Below, piece after piece: positions 40,903 to 49,015 of a stretch of 64,000 bases of DNA. Under the pieces are notes generated by a model. It searched no databases. It worked only from the letters and a program-made list of their open reading frames with translations, and was not told where the DNA came from. Location of the stretch: contig NZ_BAAADS010000012.1 in the NCBI RefSeq assembly GCF_039522605.1, positions 310,001 through 374,000 on the forward strand, in the 5' to 3' direction. This DNA comes from Lentibacillus siamensis. GTDB taxonomy: Bacteria; Bacillota; Bacilli; Bacillales; Amphibacillaceae. Made by a program: the position numbers and the translations under genes. The stretch's first letter is position 1, and each line of letters starts with the position of its first letter.

Positions 40903-41125
40903 AAATAATGTCTCTTTTGAAGAGGCAATGGATCAGCTTGAGCAAATTGTGGCAAAACTTGAAGAGGGAGATGTAGCCCTGGAAAAAGCAATCACTTACT
41001 ATCAGCAGGGAATGAAGCTTTCCAAGGTTTGCAATGATAAATTAAAGAATGTGCAGGAAAAGATGACACAGATTGTAAATGAACAGGGAGAGCTTGAGAT
41101 TTTTGAGGTAGGAGAGGAAGAGTGA
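40892..41125 (+). CDS. xseB: Exodeoxyribonuclease VII small subunit
   Basis: A 77-residue helical hairpin protein (SFEEAMDQLEQIVAKLEEGDVALEKAITYYQQGMKL), a full match to XseB; several copies wrap the XseA coiled coil. It overlaps xseA by 11 bases and its stop overlaps the ispA GTG. Confidence 0.94.
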   Translation: MENENNVSFEEAMDQLEQIVAKLEEGDVALEKAITYYQQGMKLSKVCNDKLKNVQEKMTQIVNEQGELEIFEVGEEE

Positions 41126-42012
41126 CTGTGCAGAACGATTTGGACAGATATATCGAGGAAGGAAAAATGGTCACTGAAGAAAAAATGACAAATGAATTGC
41201 GCAATCTTGAAATACCTGAACAATTGAAGCAATCCATGCTGTATTCCATCGAGGCCGGCGGTAAACGCCTTAGGCCAATCCTTATGATGGCCAGTTGCGG
41301 GGCGTACAGCAGTGACAGAAGTAAGGTATTGTCAACTGCTGTGGCGCTGGAAATGATTCATACGTATTCATTGATTCATGATGATTTGCCGGCAATGGAT
41401 AATGATAATTTAAGAAGGGGAAAACCAACAAATCATAAAGCTTTTGATGAAGCTACTGCAATACTTGCTGGCGATGCACTATTAACATATAGCTTTGAAC
41501 TGATAACACAGGATTCAAGGCTTACTGATCGCCAAAAAGTTTTTTTGACAGGTTCATTATCGCAAGCCAGCGGACCAAAAGGGATGGTTGCAGGTCAGAT
41601 TCTGGATATGGATGCTGAAACGAAAGACGTGACACTGGAAGAGCTGGAAACCATTCATATGTTTAAAACAGGTGAGTTGGTCAAATTTGCCGTCAAAGCG
41701 GGTGCTTTCATCGGCAATGCTTCCGCAGAGCAGCTGACCTATTTGGATGAATTTGCCCATTACTTGGGGCTGATTTTCCAGGTGCAGGATGATATTTTGG
41801 ACGTTACCGGTGATCCGGAGAAAATAGGCAAACCTGTTGGAAGTGATGAGGAAAATGAAAAGAATACGTATCCCAGGTTACTTGGCCTTGATGGCGCAAT
41901 CGAAAAGAAACACCACTACGTAAATAAGGCAAAGGAGGCATTGGAAAATGCCGGTGCAGATTCCTCGTACTTAATGCTTCTGACGGATTATTTCAGTAAT
42001 CGTGAATATTAA
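41122..42012 (+). CDS. ispA: Farnesyl diphosphate synthase (polyprenyl synthetase)
   Basis: A 296-residue all-helical prenyl transferase. The first Asp-rich motif is DDLPAMDND (about residues 89-97) and the second FQVQDDILDVTGD (about 226-238); GGKRLRP binds diphosphate. Short-chain product length (C15) is inferred from family and context. GTG 41122 overlaps the xseB stop; a second in-frame GTG at 41128 is possible. It directly precedes the OLE RNA, the arrangement known in OLE-bearing Bacilli. Confidence 0.94.
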   Translation: MTVQNDLDRYIEEGKMVTEEKMTNELRNLEIPEQLKQSMLYSIEAGGKRLRPILMMASCGAYSSDRSKVLSTAVALEMIHTYSLIHDDLPAMDNDNLRRGKPTNHKAFDEATAILAGDALLTYSFELITQDSRLTDRQKVFLTGSLSQASGPKGMVAGQILDMDAETKDVTLEELETIHMFKTGELVKFAVKAGAFIGNASAEQLTYLDEFAHYLGLIFQVQDDILDVTGDPEKIGKPVGSDEENEKNTYPRLLGLDGAIEKKHHYVNKAKEALENAGADSSYLMLLTDYFSNREY

Positions 42013-42054
42013 TATGTATAGATGATCCCAATAAAATATGTTATAATAATACCA

Positions 42055-42645
42055 GAAAGGAATGGTGCAGTATTCTAGTCAGTCCTCCGTTCCTCAAGGC
42101 GGGGCTAAAAATCCGCCAAAGGGCACATCGATGAAGTTCCTTGTGTTGGCTTGAGGCGCCCAGCCTTGGGTCAGTGCTGGGAGTTAAGGTTTTCGGGCGA
42201 TCCACAAAGGCATGTGGGCGTTGACCCGATTACCGCGGAGGCCCATCTCTGTAGTGGTAACTAAGCCTAGGAACCATTATGGAATGGGGTATGAACCTGT
42301 AGAACGAGGTAAGGGACACCTTGTTTTCAGCGTAGCCTGCCTTGAGTGGTGATGAGGGGATTAGGGCTTGTGAATTTCAATCCGGCGGCCACCGGTTTGT
42401 TATTTTTATCCCTATGAAATCAGCGCTGCAAAAGAGGCTAGGGAGCGGCCAAAGACTGCTGAGGAAATCTCCTAGACTGTTCCCGGACATTTAAAAGGGA
42501 TTATAGTGCGGACTTAGTGGTAATCCAGTCCGGCTTTTGGTGACAAGGCCGAGATGGTTTTAATGGGGAACCGCCCATATGGCAACATAGGGTAACCATC
42601 TGGGAAAACCAACTGGACCTATGCCGCAGTTTTTACCTTTTAGAT
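42055..42645 (+). ncRNA. ole: OLE RNA (ornate large extremophilic RNA)
   Basis: A roughly 590-base GC-rich, non-coding and clearly structured block between ispA and a gene for an OapA-type membrane protein, exactly the genomic niche of OLE RNA. Complex paired segments are visible, for example GGCGCCCAGCCTTGGG...GCTGGGAG, GGACTTAGTGGTAATCCAGTCC and CCGAGATGG...CCATCTGGG. The conserved-looking core GGAGGCCCATCTCTGTAGTGGTAACTAAGCC fits my memory of OLE. OLE associates with OapA at the membrane and affects resistance to cold, alcohols and Mg stress in Halalkalibacterium halodurans. TATAAT at 42042 could initiate it, but read-through from ispA is also likely. The ends are approximate. Confidence 0.9.
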
Positions 42646-42687
42646 GACCATTCCTTTGTACATATATTGTTTAGAACGAGGTTAATG

Positions 42688-43266
42688 ATGAACTCACAAT
42701 TAAAAAAATCAATTAAATTCAGTGTTACCATTGCCGTTATCACGTTTGTGCTAGCGGCTGTTTTTTCAGTAGTGTCCACATCCATTCTCAGTGATGTTGT
42801 TTGGATAATTGGCTCCATGATTGTGCTCATTATTGTTTTGATTGGGGTACTTTTCGATATGTTGGGTATCGCATCGACCGCTGCTTCTGAACCGCCCTTT
42901 CATGCGATGGCAGCAGAAAAAGTACAAGGTGCAAAAGAAGCAGTTGCCATTATCCGAAATGCGGACAAATTTGCCAGCTTCTGTAATGATGTAATTGGTG
43001 ATATCTCGGGTATTGTAAGCGGTACCGCTTCAGCAATCGTCGTATTGCAGATTTCAAACATGTTCGGTCACTCTGAAGGGACTTCATTTCAGATTACATT
43101 GTCGGTTACTGTAACCAGCATTATTGCGGCATTAACTGTTGGAGGTAAAGCCCTTGGAAAATATGCTGCAATAAACTCATCCACTAAAGTGATTTTTTTT
43201 GCGGGTAAAGTTGTGGCATTTCTCGAAAAAAATCTTAGAGTACGTTTGCTCCCAAAAAGCAAGTGA
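42688..43266 (+). CDS. oapA: OLE-associated membrane protein OapA
   Basis: A 192-residue polytopic protein with four hydrophobic segments (about 11-33, 37-58, 108-128, 136-157). A GIASTAASEPPFHAMAAEKVQGAKEAV stretch resembles DUF21-type domains, and there is a basic C-terminus (KNLRVRLLPKSK). Position immediately after the OLE RNA and this topology identify OapA, which binds OLE RNA and localises it to the membrane; related DUF21 proteins act in Mg transport or sensing. ATG 42688 is 6 bases after GAGG; ATG 42685 is next to it. It is followed by tlyA, whereas dxs is expected in many relatives. Confidence 0.88.
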   Translation: MNSQLKKSIKFSVTIAVITFVLAAVFSVVSTSILSDVVWIIGSMIVLIIVLIGVLFDMLGIASTAASEPPFHAMAAEKVQGAKEAVAIIRNADKFASFCNDVIGDISGIVSGTASAIVVLQISNMFGHSEGTSFQITLSVTVTSIIAALTVGGKALGKYAAINSSTKVIFFAGKVVAFLEKNLRVRLLPKSK

Positions 43267-43300
43267 TAAGAAACAATAATTAGACAAAGGATACTATACG

Positions 43301-44122
43301 ATGGCAAAAAAAAGGCTTGACGTTCTGTTGGTTGAACGAAATTTAATTGAGACGAGAGAAAAAGCAAAGCGTGTTATTATGGCTGGACTTGTTCTCAGTA
43401 ATCATAATCGGCTTGATAAGCCAGGAATGAAAGTTGATGAAGAAATTCCACTGACGATTAAACAAAAATTAATTCCCTACGTTGGACGTGGTGGACTGAA
43501 GCTTGAACGGGCATTGAAATATTTTCCCATTTCGCTTGAGAATAAAATAATGGTGGATGTTGGATCATCGACAGGGGGATTTACTGACTGTGCACTGCAA
43601 AATGGTGTACAGTATTGTTATGCAATCGATGTGGGCTACAACCAGTTGGACTGGAAACTCCGGAATGATGACAGGGTTATTGTAATGGAGCGCACTAATT
43701 TTCGGTACGTTACTTCTGATATGCTGATGTATGACTTGCCGGACTTTGCCAGTATTGATGTGTCGTTTATTTCGCTGAAACTGATTCTTCCGGTTCTAGC
43801 TGATTTATTAAAGGAAAACAGTGATGTTGTTGCTCTGATTAAACCGCAATTTGAAGCAGGTCGCGACAAGGTGGGGAAAAAAGGAATAATACGGGATAAA
43901 GCAGTACATCTTGAAGTGCTGAAAAATATAACAGCTTTTGCCGAAAATACAGGTTTTCATGTTCTGGATGTAACTTACTCCCCTATAACAGGTGGAGACG
44001 GTAATATTGAATTTTTGGCGCATTTAGGGTGGAAAAAAGAAAGACTGCATCCTGATGATTACATTGATTTCAATACTGTTGTAGACAACGCACATACAAA
44101 ATTAAAGGCTGAGAAAGCTTAA
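43301..44122 (+). CDS. yqxC: TlyA family RNA methyltransferase/hemolysin-like protein
   Basis: A 273-residue TlyA-type protein. The N-terminal S4 RNA-binding domain (residues 3-65, RLDVLLVERNLIETREKAKRVIMAGLV) precedes an FtsJ-like SAM methyltransferase domain (from about 78; VDVGSSTGGFTDCALQNG), with catalytic-type Lys in ALIKPQFEAGR. Homologues 2'-O-methylate 16S/23S rRNA. It precedes argR, as in B. subtilis. Confidence 0.93.
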   Translation: MAKKRLDVLLVERNLIETREKAKRVIMAGLVLSNHNRLDKPGMKVDEEIPLTIKQKLIPYVGRGGLKLERALKYFPISLENKIMVDVGSSTGGFTDCALQNGVQYCYAIDVGYNQLDWKLRNDDRVIVMERTNFRYVTSDMLMYDLPDFASIDVSFISLKLILPVLADLLKENSDVVALIKPQFEAGRDKVGKKGIIRDKAVHLEVLKNITAFAENTGFHVLDVTYSPITGGDGNIEFLAHLGWKKERLHPDDYIDFNTVVDNAHTKLKAEKA

Positions 44123-44135
44123 ATGGAGGCATTCC

Positions 44136-44585
44136 ATGAGTAAAATACAACGTCATATAAAAATCCGCGAACTGATAACAGAAAATGAAGTGGAAACACA
44201 GGATGAACTTGTGGATCATCTGAAGTCACTCGGATATAACGTGACTCAGGCTACTGTATCCAGGGATATTAAAGAACTCCATCTTGTAAAGGTTCCCTCA
44301 ACGAGCGGAACATATAAATATAGTCTTCCCGCTGATCAGCGCTTTAATCCACTTGATAAACTAAAAAGATTAATCATGGATGCTTTTGTTAAAATTGAGC
44401 ATGCAAATCATTTTATCGTGTTAAAAACATTGCCTGGAAACGCACATGCCATTGGAGTTCTGATTGATAATTTAGGCTGGGATGAAATTATGGGAACCAT
44501 TTGCGGTGATGATACATGTCTGATTATATGCAGAACAGAGGAAGATTCGGTTCGTACAAAGGACCGCTTTTTGGGTATGTTGTAA
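44136..44585 (+). CDS. argR: Arginine repressor ArgR/AhrC
   Basis: A 149-residue ArgR/AhrC. The N-terminal winged helix (residues 3-70, VTQATVSRDIKELHLVKV) and C-terminal hexamerisation domain with the arginine-binding GTICGDDTCLIICR block are intact. It represses biosynthesis and activates catabolism of arginine. Cotranscribed between yqxC and recN; the ATG has AAATGGAGG. Confidence 0.95.
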   Translation: MSKIQRHIKIRELITENEVETQDELVDHLKSLGYNVTQATVSRDIKELHLVKVPSTSGTYKYSLPADQRFNPLDKLKRLIMDAFVKIEHANHFIVLKTLPGNAHAIGVLIDNLGWDEIMGTICGDDTCLIICRTEEDSVRTKDRFLGML

Positions 44586-44603
44586 CGTTGGGGGTGTCAT
44601 ATC

Positions 44604-46310
44604 GTGCTCACAGAACTTTCGATTAAAAACTTTGCAATCATCGACGAAATTTCGTTTACACTAAATGAAGGACTATCTGTTCTTACCGGTGAGACAGGAG
44701 CCGGGAAATCAATTATCATTGACGCCATTAAATTGCTTGCAGGGGGACGCGGCTCAGTTGAGTTTGTTCGACATGATACTAAAAAAGCCGAAATTGAAGG
44801 TTTATTCACGATTGATTCGACCAATCATTCGGTTTATCGGACAGGCGAACATTATGGGATTGATATTCAAGATGAAATGGTAGTTCTCCATCGGGTTGTA
44901 ACTGCAGGCGGAAAAAGTATATGTCGTGTAAACGGTAAACTGGTGACACTTGCTATTTTAAGGGAATTTGGCAGACTTTTGATTGATATCCACAGTCAGC
45001 ATGAAACGCAATCATTGATGGATGCGGATAACCATATTAATTTACTGGACATGTATGACGAGAAAAACATTACAAAAGCTAAAAATGAATATCTGAAACT
45101 TTATAACAAACTTTTCTCACTCCGAAAAAGGTATCGTCAATTAAGTGAAAATGAACAGGAAATGTCACAGCGGCTCGATCTGCTGCAATTTCAATATAAT
45201 GAACTTGAACAAGCTGAATTAGTGCCAAATGAAGATATAGATCTGGGAGAAGAGCGGCTTCAGCTTGCAAATTTTGAACAGATCTACAGAAGTCTTCAAG
45301 ATGCGTATAATGCATTATATGGAGAGCAAAAAGGTCTGGAATGGTTAAATATAGCCAGCCAGGCACTTCAGAATAACAAGGATTTCGATAATTTTATCGC
45401 TGACAAGGCAGAGGAAATGTCCAATCATTATTTCATGGTTGAAGAACTCATGTATGATGTACGAAATTATACAGAAACGCTGCACCATGATCCTCAGCGG
45501 TTAAATGAAATTGAGTCCCGCTTGAATGAGATCAACCGACTAAAGAAAAAATACGGAACAACGGTAGAAGAGATGCTGGAATATATGGCAAAAACAGAAG
45601 AGGAAATTGAACAGATAACAAATAAAGACTCACATCTCAGTAACTTACATGATGAGATTGAGGAAATAAAAAAGGATGCATATCTTGAGGCTCAACAACT
45701 TCATGATTTACGACAACGTGCAGCAGATTCCATGACGGAAGAAATTCACAAGGAATTGAAAGGTCTTTATTTGGAGAATGCATCTTTTTTTGTTTCATTT
45801 AATACAAAGCAAGGATATCAATCTGCAGATATTCATTTGCATCAAAACGGATACGATTATGTGGATTTTCTAATTTCCACGAATGCTGGCGAACCCCTCA
45901 AAGAATTGAACAAAGTTGTATCAGGTGGGGAATTGTCAAGAATAATGCTGGCTTTGAAAACAATTTTTGCGAAACATCAAGGAATAACAAGTGTAATTTT
46001 TGATGAAGTGGACACTGGAGTCAGTGGCAGGGTGGCACAGGCAATAGCTGAAAAAATAAATCTTATTTCCGAAAAATCCCAGGTTCTGTGTATTACGCAT
46101 TTACCACAAGTTGCTGCAATGTCAGATACACATATTCTGATTAATAAACAGGAGAAAAATAATCGGACATACACAGACATCCGGGAGTTGTCAGCAGACA
46201 GGAAGATTGAAGAACTCAGCAGAATGTTAACAGGCACGAAATTAACCGATACAGCTAAGAGGCACGCAGAGGAACTGCTGGAATTGGCTTCAGCTCATAA
46301 AGAAAAATAA
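44604..46310 (+). CDS. recN: DNA repair protein RecN
   Basis: A 568-residue SMC-like protein acting early at double-strand breaks. Walker A GETGAGKSIIIDAI is near residues 30-43, a coiled-coil region spans about 150-390, and the C-terminal ABC half has VSGGELSRIMLALK and VIFDEVDTGVSGRVAQAI. The start is GTG 44604 after GGGGGTG. I see no LexA box directly upstream, so expression may come from the long operon. A terminator follows. Confidence 0.96.
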   Translation: MLTELSIKNFAIIDEISFTLNEGLSVLTGETGAGKSIIIDAIKLLAGGRGSVEFVRHDTKKAEIEGLFTIDSTNHSVYRTGEHYGIDIQDEMVVLHRVVTAGGKSICRVNGKLVTLAILREFGRLLIDIHSQHETQSLMDADNHINLLDMYDEKNITKAKNEYLKLYNKLFSLRKRYRQLSENEQEMSQRLDLLQFQYNELEQAELVPNEDIDLGEERLQLANFEQIYRSLQDAYNALYGEQKGLEWLNIASQALQNNKDFDNFIADKAEEMSNHYFMVEELMYDVRNYTETLHHDPQRLNEIESRLNEINRLKKKYGTTVEEMLEYMAKTEEEIEQITNKDSHLSNLHDEIEEIKKDAYLEAQQLHDLRQRAADSMTEEIHKELKGLYLENASFFVSFNTKQGYQSADIHLHQNGYDYVDFLISTNAGEPLKELNKVVSGGELSRIMLALKTIFAKHQGITSVIFDEVDTGVSGRVAQAIAEKINLISEKSQVLCITHLPQVAAMSDTHILINKQEKNNRTYTDIRELSADRKIEELSRMLTGTKLTDTAKRHAEELLELASAHKEK

Positions 46311-46322
46311 TGGATAAATTTA

Positions 46323-46360
46323 TGGAAAAGCCAGAAGCTAAAACGACTGGCTTTTTTTAA
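46323..46360 (+). terminator. Terminator of recN
   Basis: AAAAGCCAG, loop AAGCTAAAACGA, CTGGCTTTTTTT. Confidence 0.85.
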
Positions 46361-46706
46361 TTGCTCTTTTTTAAATGTTATTGCTAATATGCCACATACA
46401 GTTAATCACCACCGTACTTTGGTACTTTGCCGGGGATTCGCCGTATAAATGTGCAATCGCGCCGTACTTTCGCCTCCAGACGCCGATAGACTGCAAAATG
46501 ACAGCGAGCATATTCCAGCTGCGTGGTCGGTGAGTCCAGCTTTAGATTTTGTAGTCGTTTCAACAAACACCTATACGAAAACAGCCATTATTATTAAAGG
46601 AAATGTTACACATCTTTTCTTATTATCCACCAGTTTAAAAAAATGCTGCGAAGCCAAATTAAAAGTGAGAAATAAATAAGGTATGGGTCAGGAATGAGGA
46701 GAGTGA
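46361..46706. other. Gene-free stretch between recN and spoIVB with a GC-rich core
   Basis: 346 bases without a credible gene. About 46405-46540 is markedly more GC-rich than its flanks and contains CCGTACTTT twice (46412 and 46462) and other short echoes (CGCCG three times). A 76-codon frame crosses it but has no ribosome site. The block may be a degenerate dispersed repeat. A forespore promoter for spoIVB is expected in this gap, but I cannot point to one with confidence. Confidence 0.35.
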
Positions 46707-47909
46707 ATGAATTTGGTTAAAAAAGGAATTTGGATGGGTTTACTGCTCCTTTTTATAATTTCAGCAGTGCCTTTTGCGCAAAACCATCTTTCCATACCTG
46801 ATCATATGCCAGCTGATCATCAATCCGCTGAAAAACTCGCGGTATTCGAAGCTGGTGGAGAAACCGGACCATGGCAGTTGCTGAGCAAATTAACAGGAAT
46901 TCCGGGAACTACGGCAGAGGCCTCTGAACTGGACGACCTTCGGATAATTCCCGGAGGACAATCAATTGGTGTTCAGCTTCATACACTTGGGGTTTTAGTC
47001 GTTGGTCATCATCAGGTAAAAGGTGCAGATGGAATGGTGTCTCCAGGAGAAAAGGCAAATATAAAAGTCGGAGACGTCATTTTAAAAATGAACGGCAAAG
47101 ATATTCAAAAAATGGAAGATGTAAAACCGATTGTAGAAAAAGCCGGTAAAAATAACGAGCCGCTTAAATTAACCATAAAACGTGGAGACAACAAAATAAA
47201 AACTAAACTGGATCCGGTTAAAAACAAAGAAGATAACTATCTGATTGGGCTTTATATACGGGATTCGGCAGCAGGAATAGGGACAATGACTTTTTACGAT
47301 CGGGATTCAAAAAAATACGGTGCATTGGGACACGTCATATCTGATATGGATACTCAAAAACCGATTGAAATTTATAACGGAACAATCGTACGTTCAACAG
47401 TTACCTCTATCCAGAAAGGGGATAACGGGAAACCCGGTGAAAAACAGGCGACATTTTCGATGGAGGAAGATAGGATTGGAACCATTACGAAAAACAGTCC
47501 ATTCGGTATTTTTGGTGAATTAAACAAACCGCTTAACGACGGTAATTACACCAAGCCAATGCCCGTCGCAAAGTCGCATGAAGTTAAAGAGGGACCTGCA
47601 AAGATATTAACAGTAATTGACGGAGAGAAAGTGGAAGAATTTGATGTTGAAATTGTGAGCAGTGTTCCCCAAAGTCATCCGGCGAAAAAAGGAATGATTG
47701 TTCAGATTACTGATCCGGAGCTGCTAAAGAAAACAGGTGGAATTGTTCAGGGTATGAGCGGCAGTCCAATTATTCAGGATGGAAAAATTATTGGAGCTGT
47801 GACACATGTGTTTGTTAATGATCCAACATCGGGTTACGGAGTTCATATTGAATGGATGCTTCAGGAGGCAGGCATTATTGAAGGAGATGCTCAGAACAAA
47901 GCAAGCTGA
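46707..47909 (+). CDS. spoIVB: SpoIVB peptidase (sigma-K checkpoint signal)
   Basis: A 400-residue serine peptidase made in the forespore and secreted to the intermembrane space, where it cleaves SpoIVFA and releases pro-sigma-K processing. The signal anchor is residues about 4-24, the PDZ domain about 95-170 (GVQLHTLGVLVVGHHQV..., VKVGDVILKMNGK), and the S55 peptidase domain follows with His209 in GALGHVI and the serine loop GMSGS at 349-353. ATG 46707 follows GAGGAGAG. It is immediately before spo0A, as in B. subtilis. Confidence 0.95.
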   Translation: MNLVKKGIWMGLLLLFIISAVPFAQNHLSIPDHMPADHQSAEKLAVFEAGGETGPWQLLSKLTGIPGTTAEASELDDLRIIPGGQSIGVQLHTLGVLVVGHHQVKGADGMVSPGEKANIKVGDVILKMNGKDIQKMEDVKPIVEKAGKNNEPLKLTIKRGDNKIKTKLDPVKNKEDNYLIGLYIRDSAAGIGTMTFYDRDSKKYGALGHVISDMDTQKPIEIYNGTIVRSTVTSIQKGDNGKPGEKQATFSMEEDRIGTITKNSPFGIFGELNKPLNDGNYTKPMPVAKSHEVKEGPAKILTVIDGEKVEEFDVEIVSSVPQSHPAKKGMIVQITDPELLKKTGGIVQGMSGSPIIQDGKIIGAVTHVFVNDPTSGYGVHIEWMLQEAGIIEGDAQNKAS

Positions 47910-47913
47910 TTAA

Positions 47914-47954
47914 GTGACTTGTTATAGGATTCACCTATGACAAGTCATTTTTGT
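47914..47954 (+). terminator. Terminator of spoIVB
   Basis: TGACTTGTTATAGG, loop ATTCA, CCTATGACAAGTCA, then TTTTTG. Confidence 0.85.
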
Positions 47955-47981
47955 TGTTTCATATCCGTCCGCCATATATTT

Positions 47982-48112
47982 TTCGACAATATATGTCATT
48001 ATATATCAAATTTAATCGATATAGCGTAAAAATTAATGTATATTAAAGAAAATCAAAAAAATTATAAAGTTTTTTAAATAAAAGAAGGATATTTGATTCT
48101 TATGTCGAATAT
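47982..48112 (+). promoter_or_regulatory. spo0A promoter region: sigma-H promoter and Spo0A boxes
   Basis: GAAGGATAT at 48084-48092 and GTCGAATAT at 48104-48112, 11 bases apart, match the sigma-H -35 (RWAGGAWWT) and -10 (RNNGAATWW) elements. A 0A box TGTCGAA at 48103-48109 overlaps the -10, and a second one lies inverted at 47982-47988 (TTCGACA). This corresponds to the sporulation promoter Ps of spo0A, with Spo0A autoregulation. Confidence 0.8.
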
Positions 48113-48154
48113 GTACTGTGGAAGAGCTCGAATTACATAAAGGAGGAAGTTTCA

Positions 48155-48937
48155 GTGGATAAAATTTCAGTATGCTTGGTTGACGACAACAGGGAACTTA
48201 TTCAGTTAATGGAGGAGTATTTTGATTCAACTGATGATATTGAGGTCATCGGAACTGCTTTTAATGGCAGAGACTGTCTGGAAATGATGGAAGAAAAAGA
48301 ACCGGACGTATTAATATTGGATATTATTATGCCGCATGTCGATGGCCTTGCAGTTTTAAATAAATTGCGTGAAACAGAACGAAACAGCTATCCGAATGTG
48401 ATTATGCTCACCGCTTTTGGGCAGGAAGAAGTAATGAAAAAGGCGGTTGATTTGGGGGCATCCTATTTCATTCTTAAACCATTTGACTTGGACAATCTCT
48501 CCGATCAGATTCGTCAGGTTCAAGGAACAAACACTTCCATTCCTGCGAGTACGAAAAAAGTTGGAAGCAGGGATCTGAAGAAGAAAGATCTGGAGGCGAG
48601 TATTACGAATATTATTCATGAAATTGGAGTTCCAGCCCATATTAAAGGTTATATGTACCTCAGAGAAGCAATTACAATGGTTTACAATGATATTGAGCTT
48701 TTGGGGTCCATTACAAAGGTACTGTATCCGGATATTGCCAAGAAATTTAACACGACAGCTTCACGGGTTGAACGCGCCATTCGGCATGCGATAGAGGTTG
48801 CCTGGAGCCGTGGGAATATCGAGTCAATTTCCAAACTGTTCGGTTATACGGTAAGTATTTCCAAGGCAAAACCGACGAATTCTGAGTTTATCGCAATGGT
48901 AGCTGACCGTCTGAGATTGGAGCATAAGGCAAGTTAG
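48155..48937 (+). CDS. spo0A: Sporulation transcription factor Spo0A
   Basis: A 260-residue response regulator and master regulator of sporulation. The receiver domain (1-125) has Asp10/Asp11, phospho-acceptor Asp56 in LILDIIMP, Thr in MLTAFG and Lys in ILKPFD. After a variable linker (126-150), the C-terminal DNA-binding domain is highly conserved (IHEIGVPAHIKGYMYLREAI, ASRVERAIRHAIEVAWSRGN). GTG start after GGAGGAAG. A terminator follows directly; the yqiG-mmg genes found downstream in B. subtilis are absent. Confidence 0.98.
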   Translation: MDKISVCLVDDNRELIQLMEEYFDSTDDIEVIGTAFNGRDCLEMMEEKEPDVLILDIIMPHVDGLAVLNKLRETERNSYPNVIMLTAFGQEEVMKKAVDLGASYFILKPFDLDNLSDQIRQVQGTNTSIPASTKKVGSRDLKKKDLEASITNIIHEIGVPAHIKGYMYLREAITMVYNDIELLGSITKVLYPDIAKKFNTTASRVERAIRHAIEVAWSRGNIESISKLFGYTVSISKAKPTNSEFIAMVADRLRLEHKAS

Positions 48938-48961
48938 TGTTATATAAAAATTGCAAATAAT

Positions 48962-49004
48962 TATCCCGTATCACCCTAATGGTGGTACGGGATATGTTTT
49001 TTCT
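48962..49004. terminator. Terminator between convergent spo0A and aspartokinase genes
   Basis: ATCCCGTATCACC, loop CTAAT, GGTGGTACGGGAT, then ATGTTTTTTC. Strong for spo0A; less so for the minus strand. Confidence 0.8.
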
Positions 49005-49015
49005 GTAGTTATTTG

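Noticed and set aside
46449..46679. 76-codon open frame between recN and spoIVB
   Set aside because: It crosses the GC-rich island, has no ribosome site and shows no motif.
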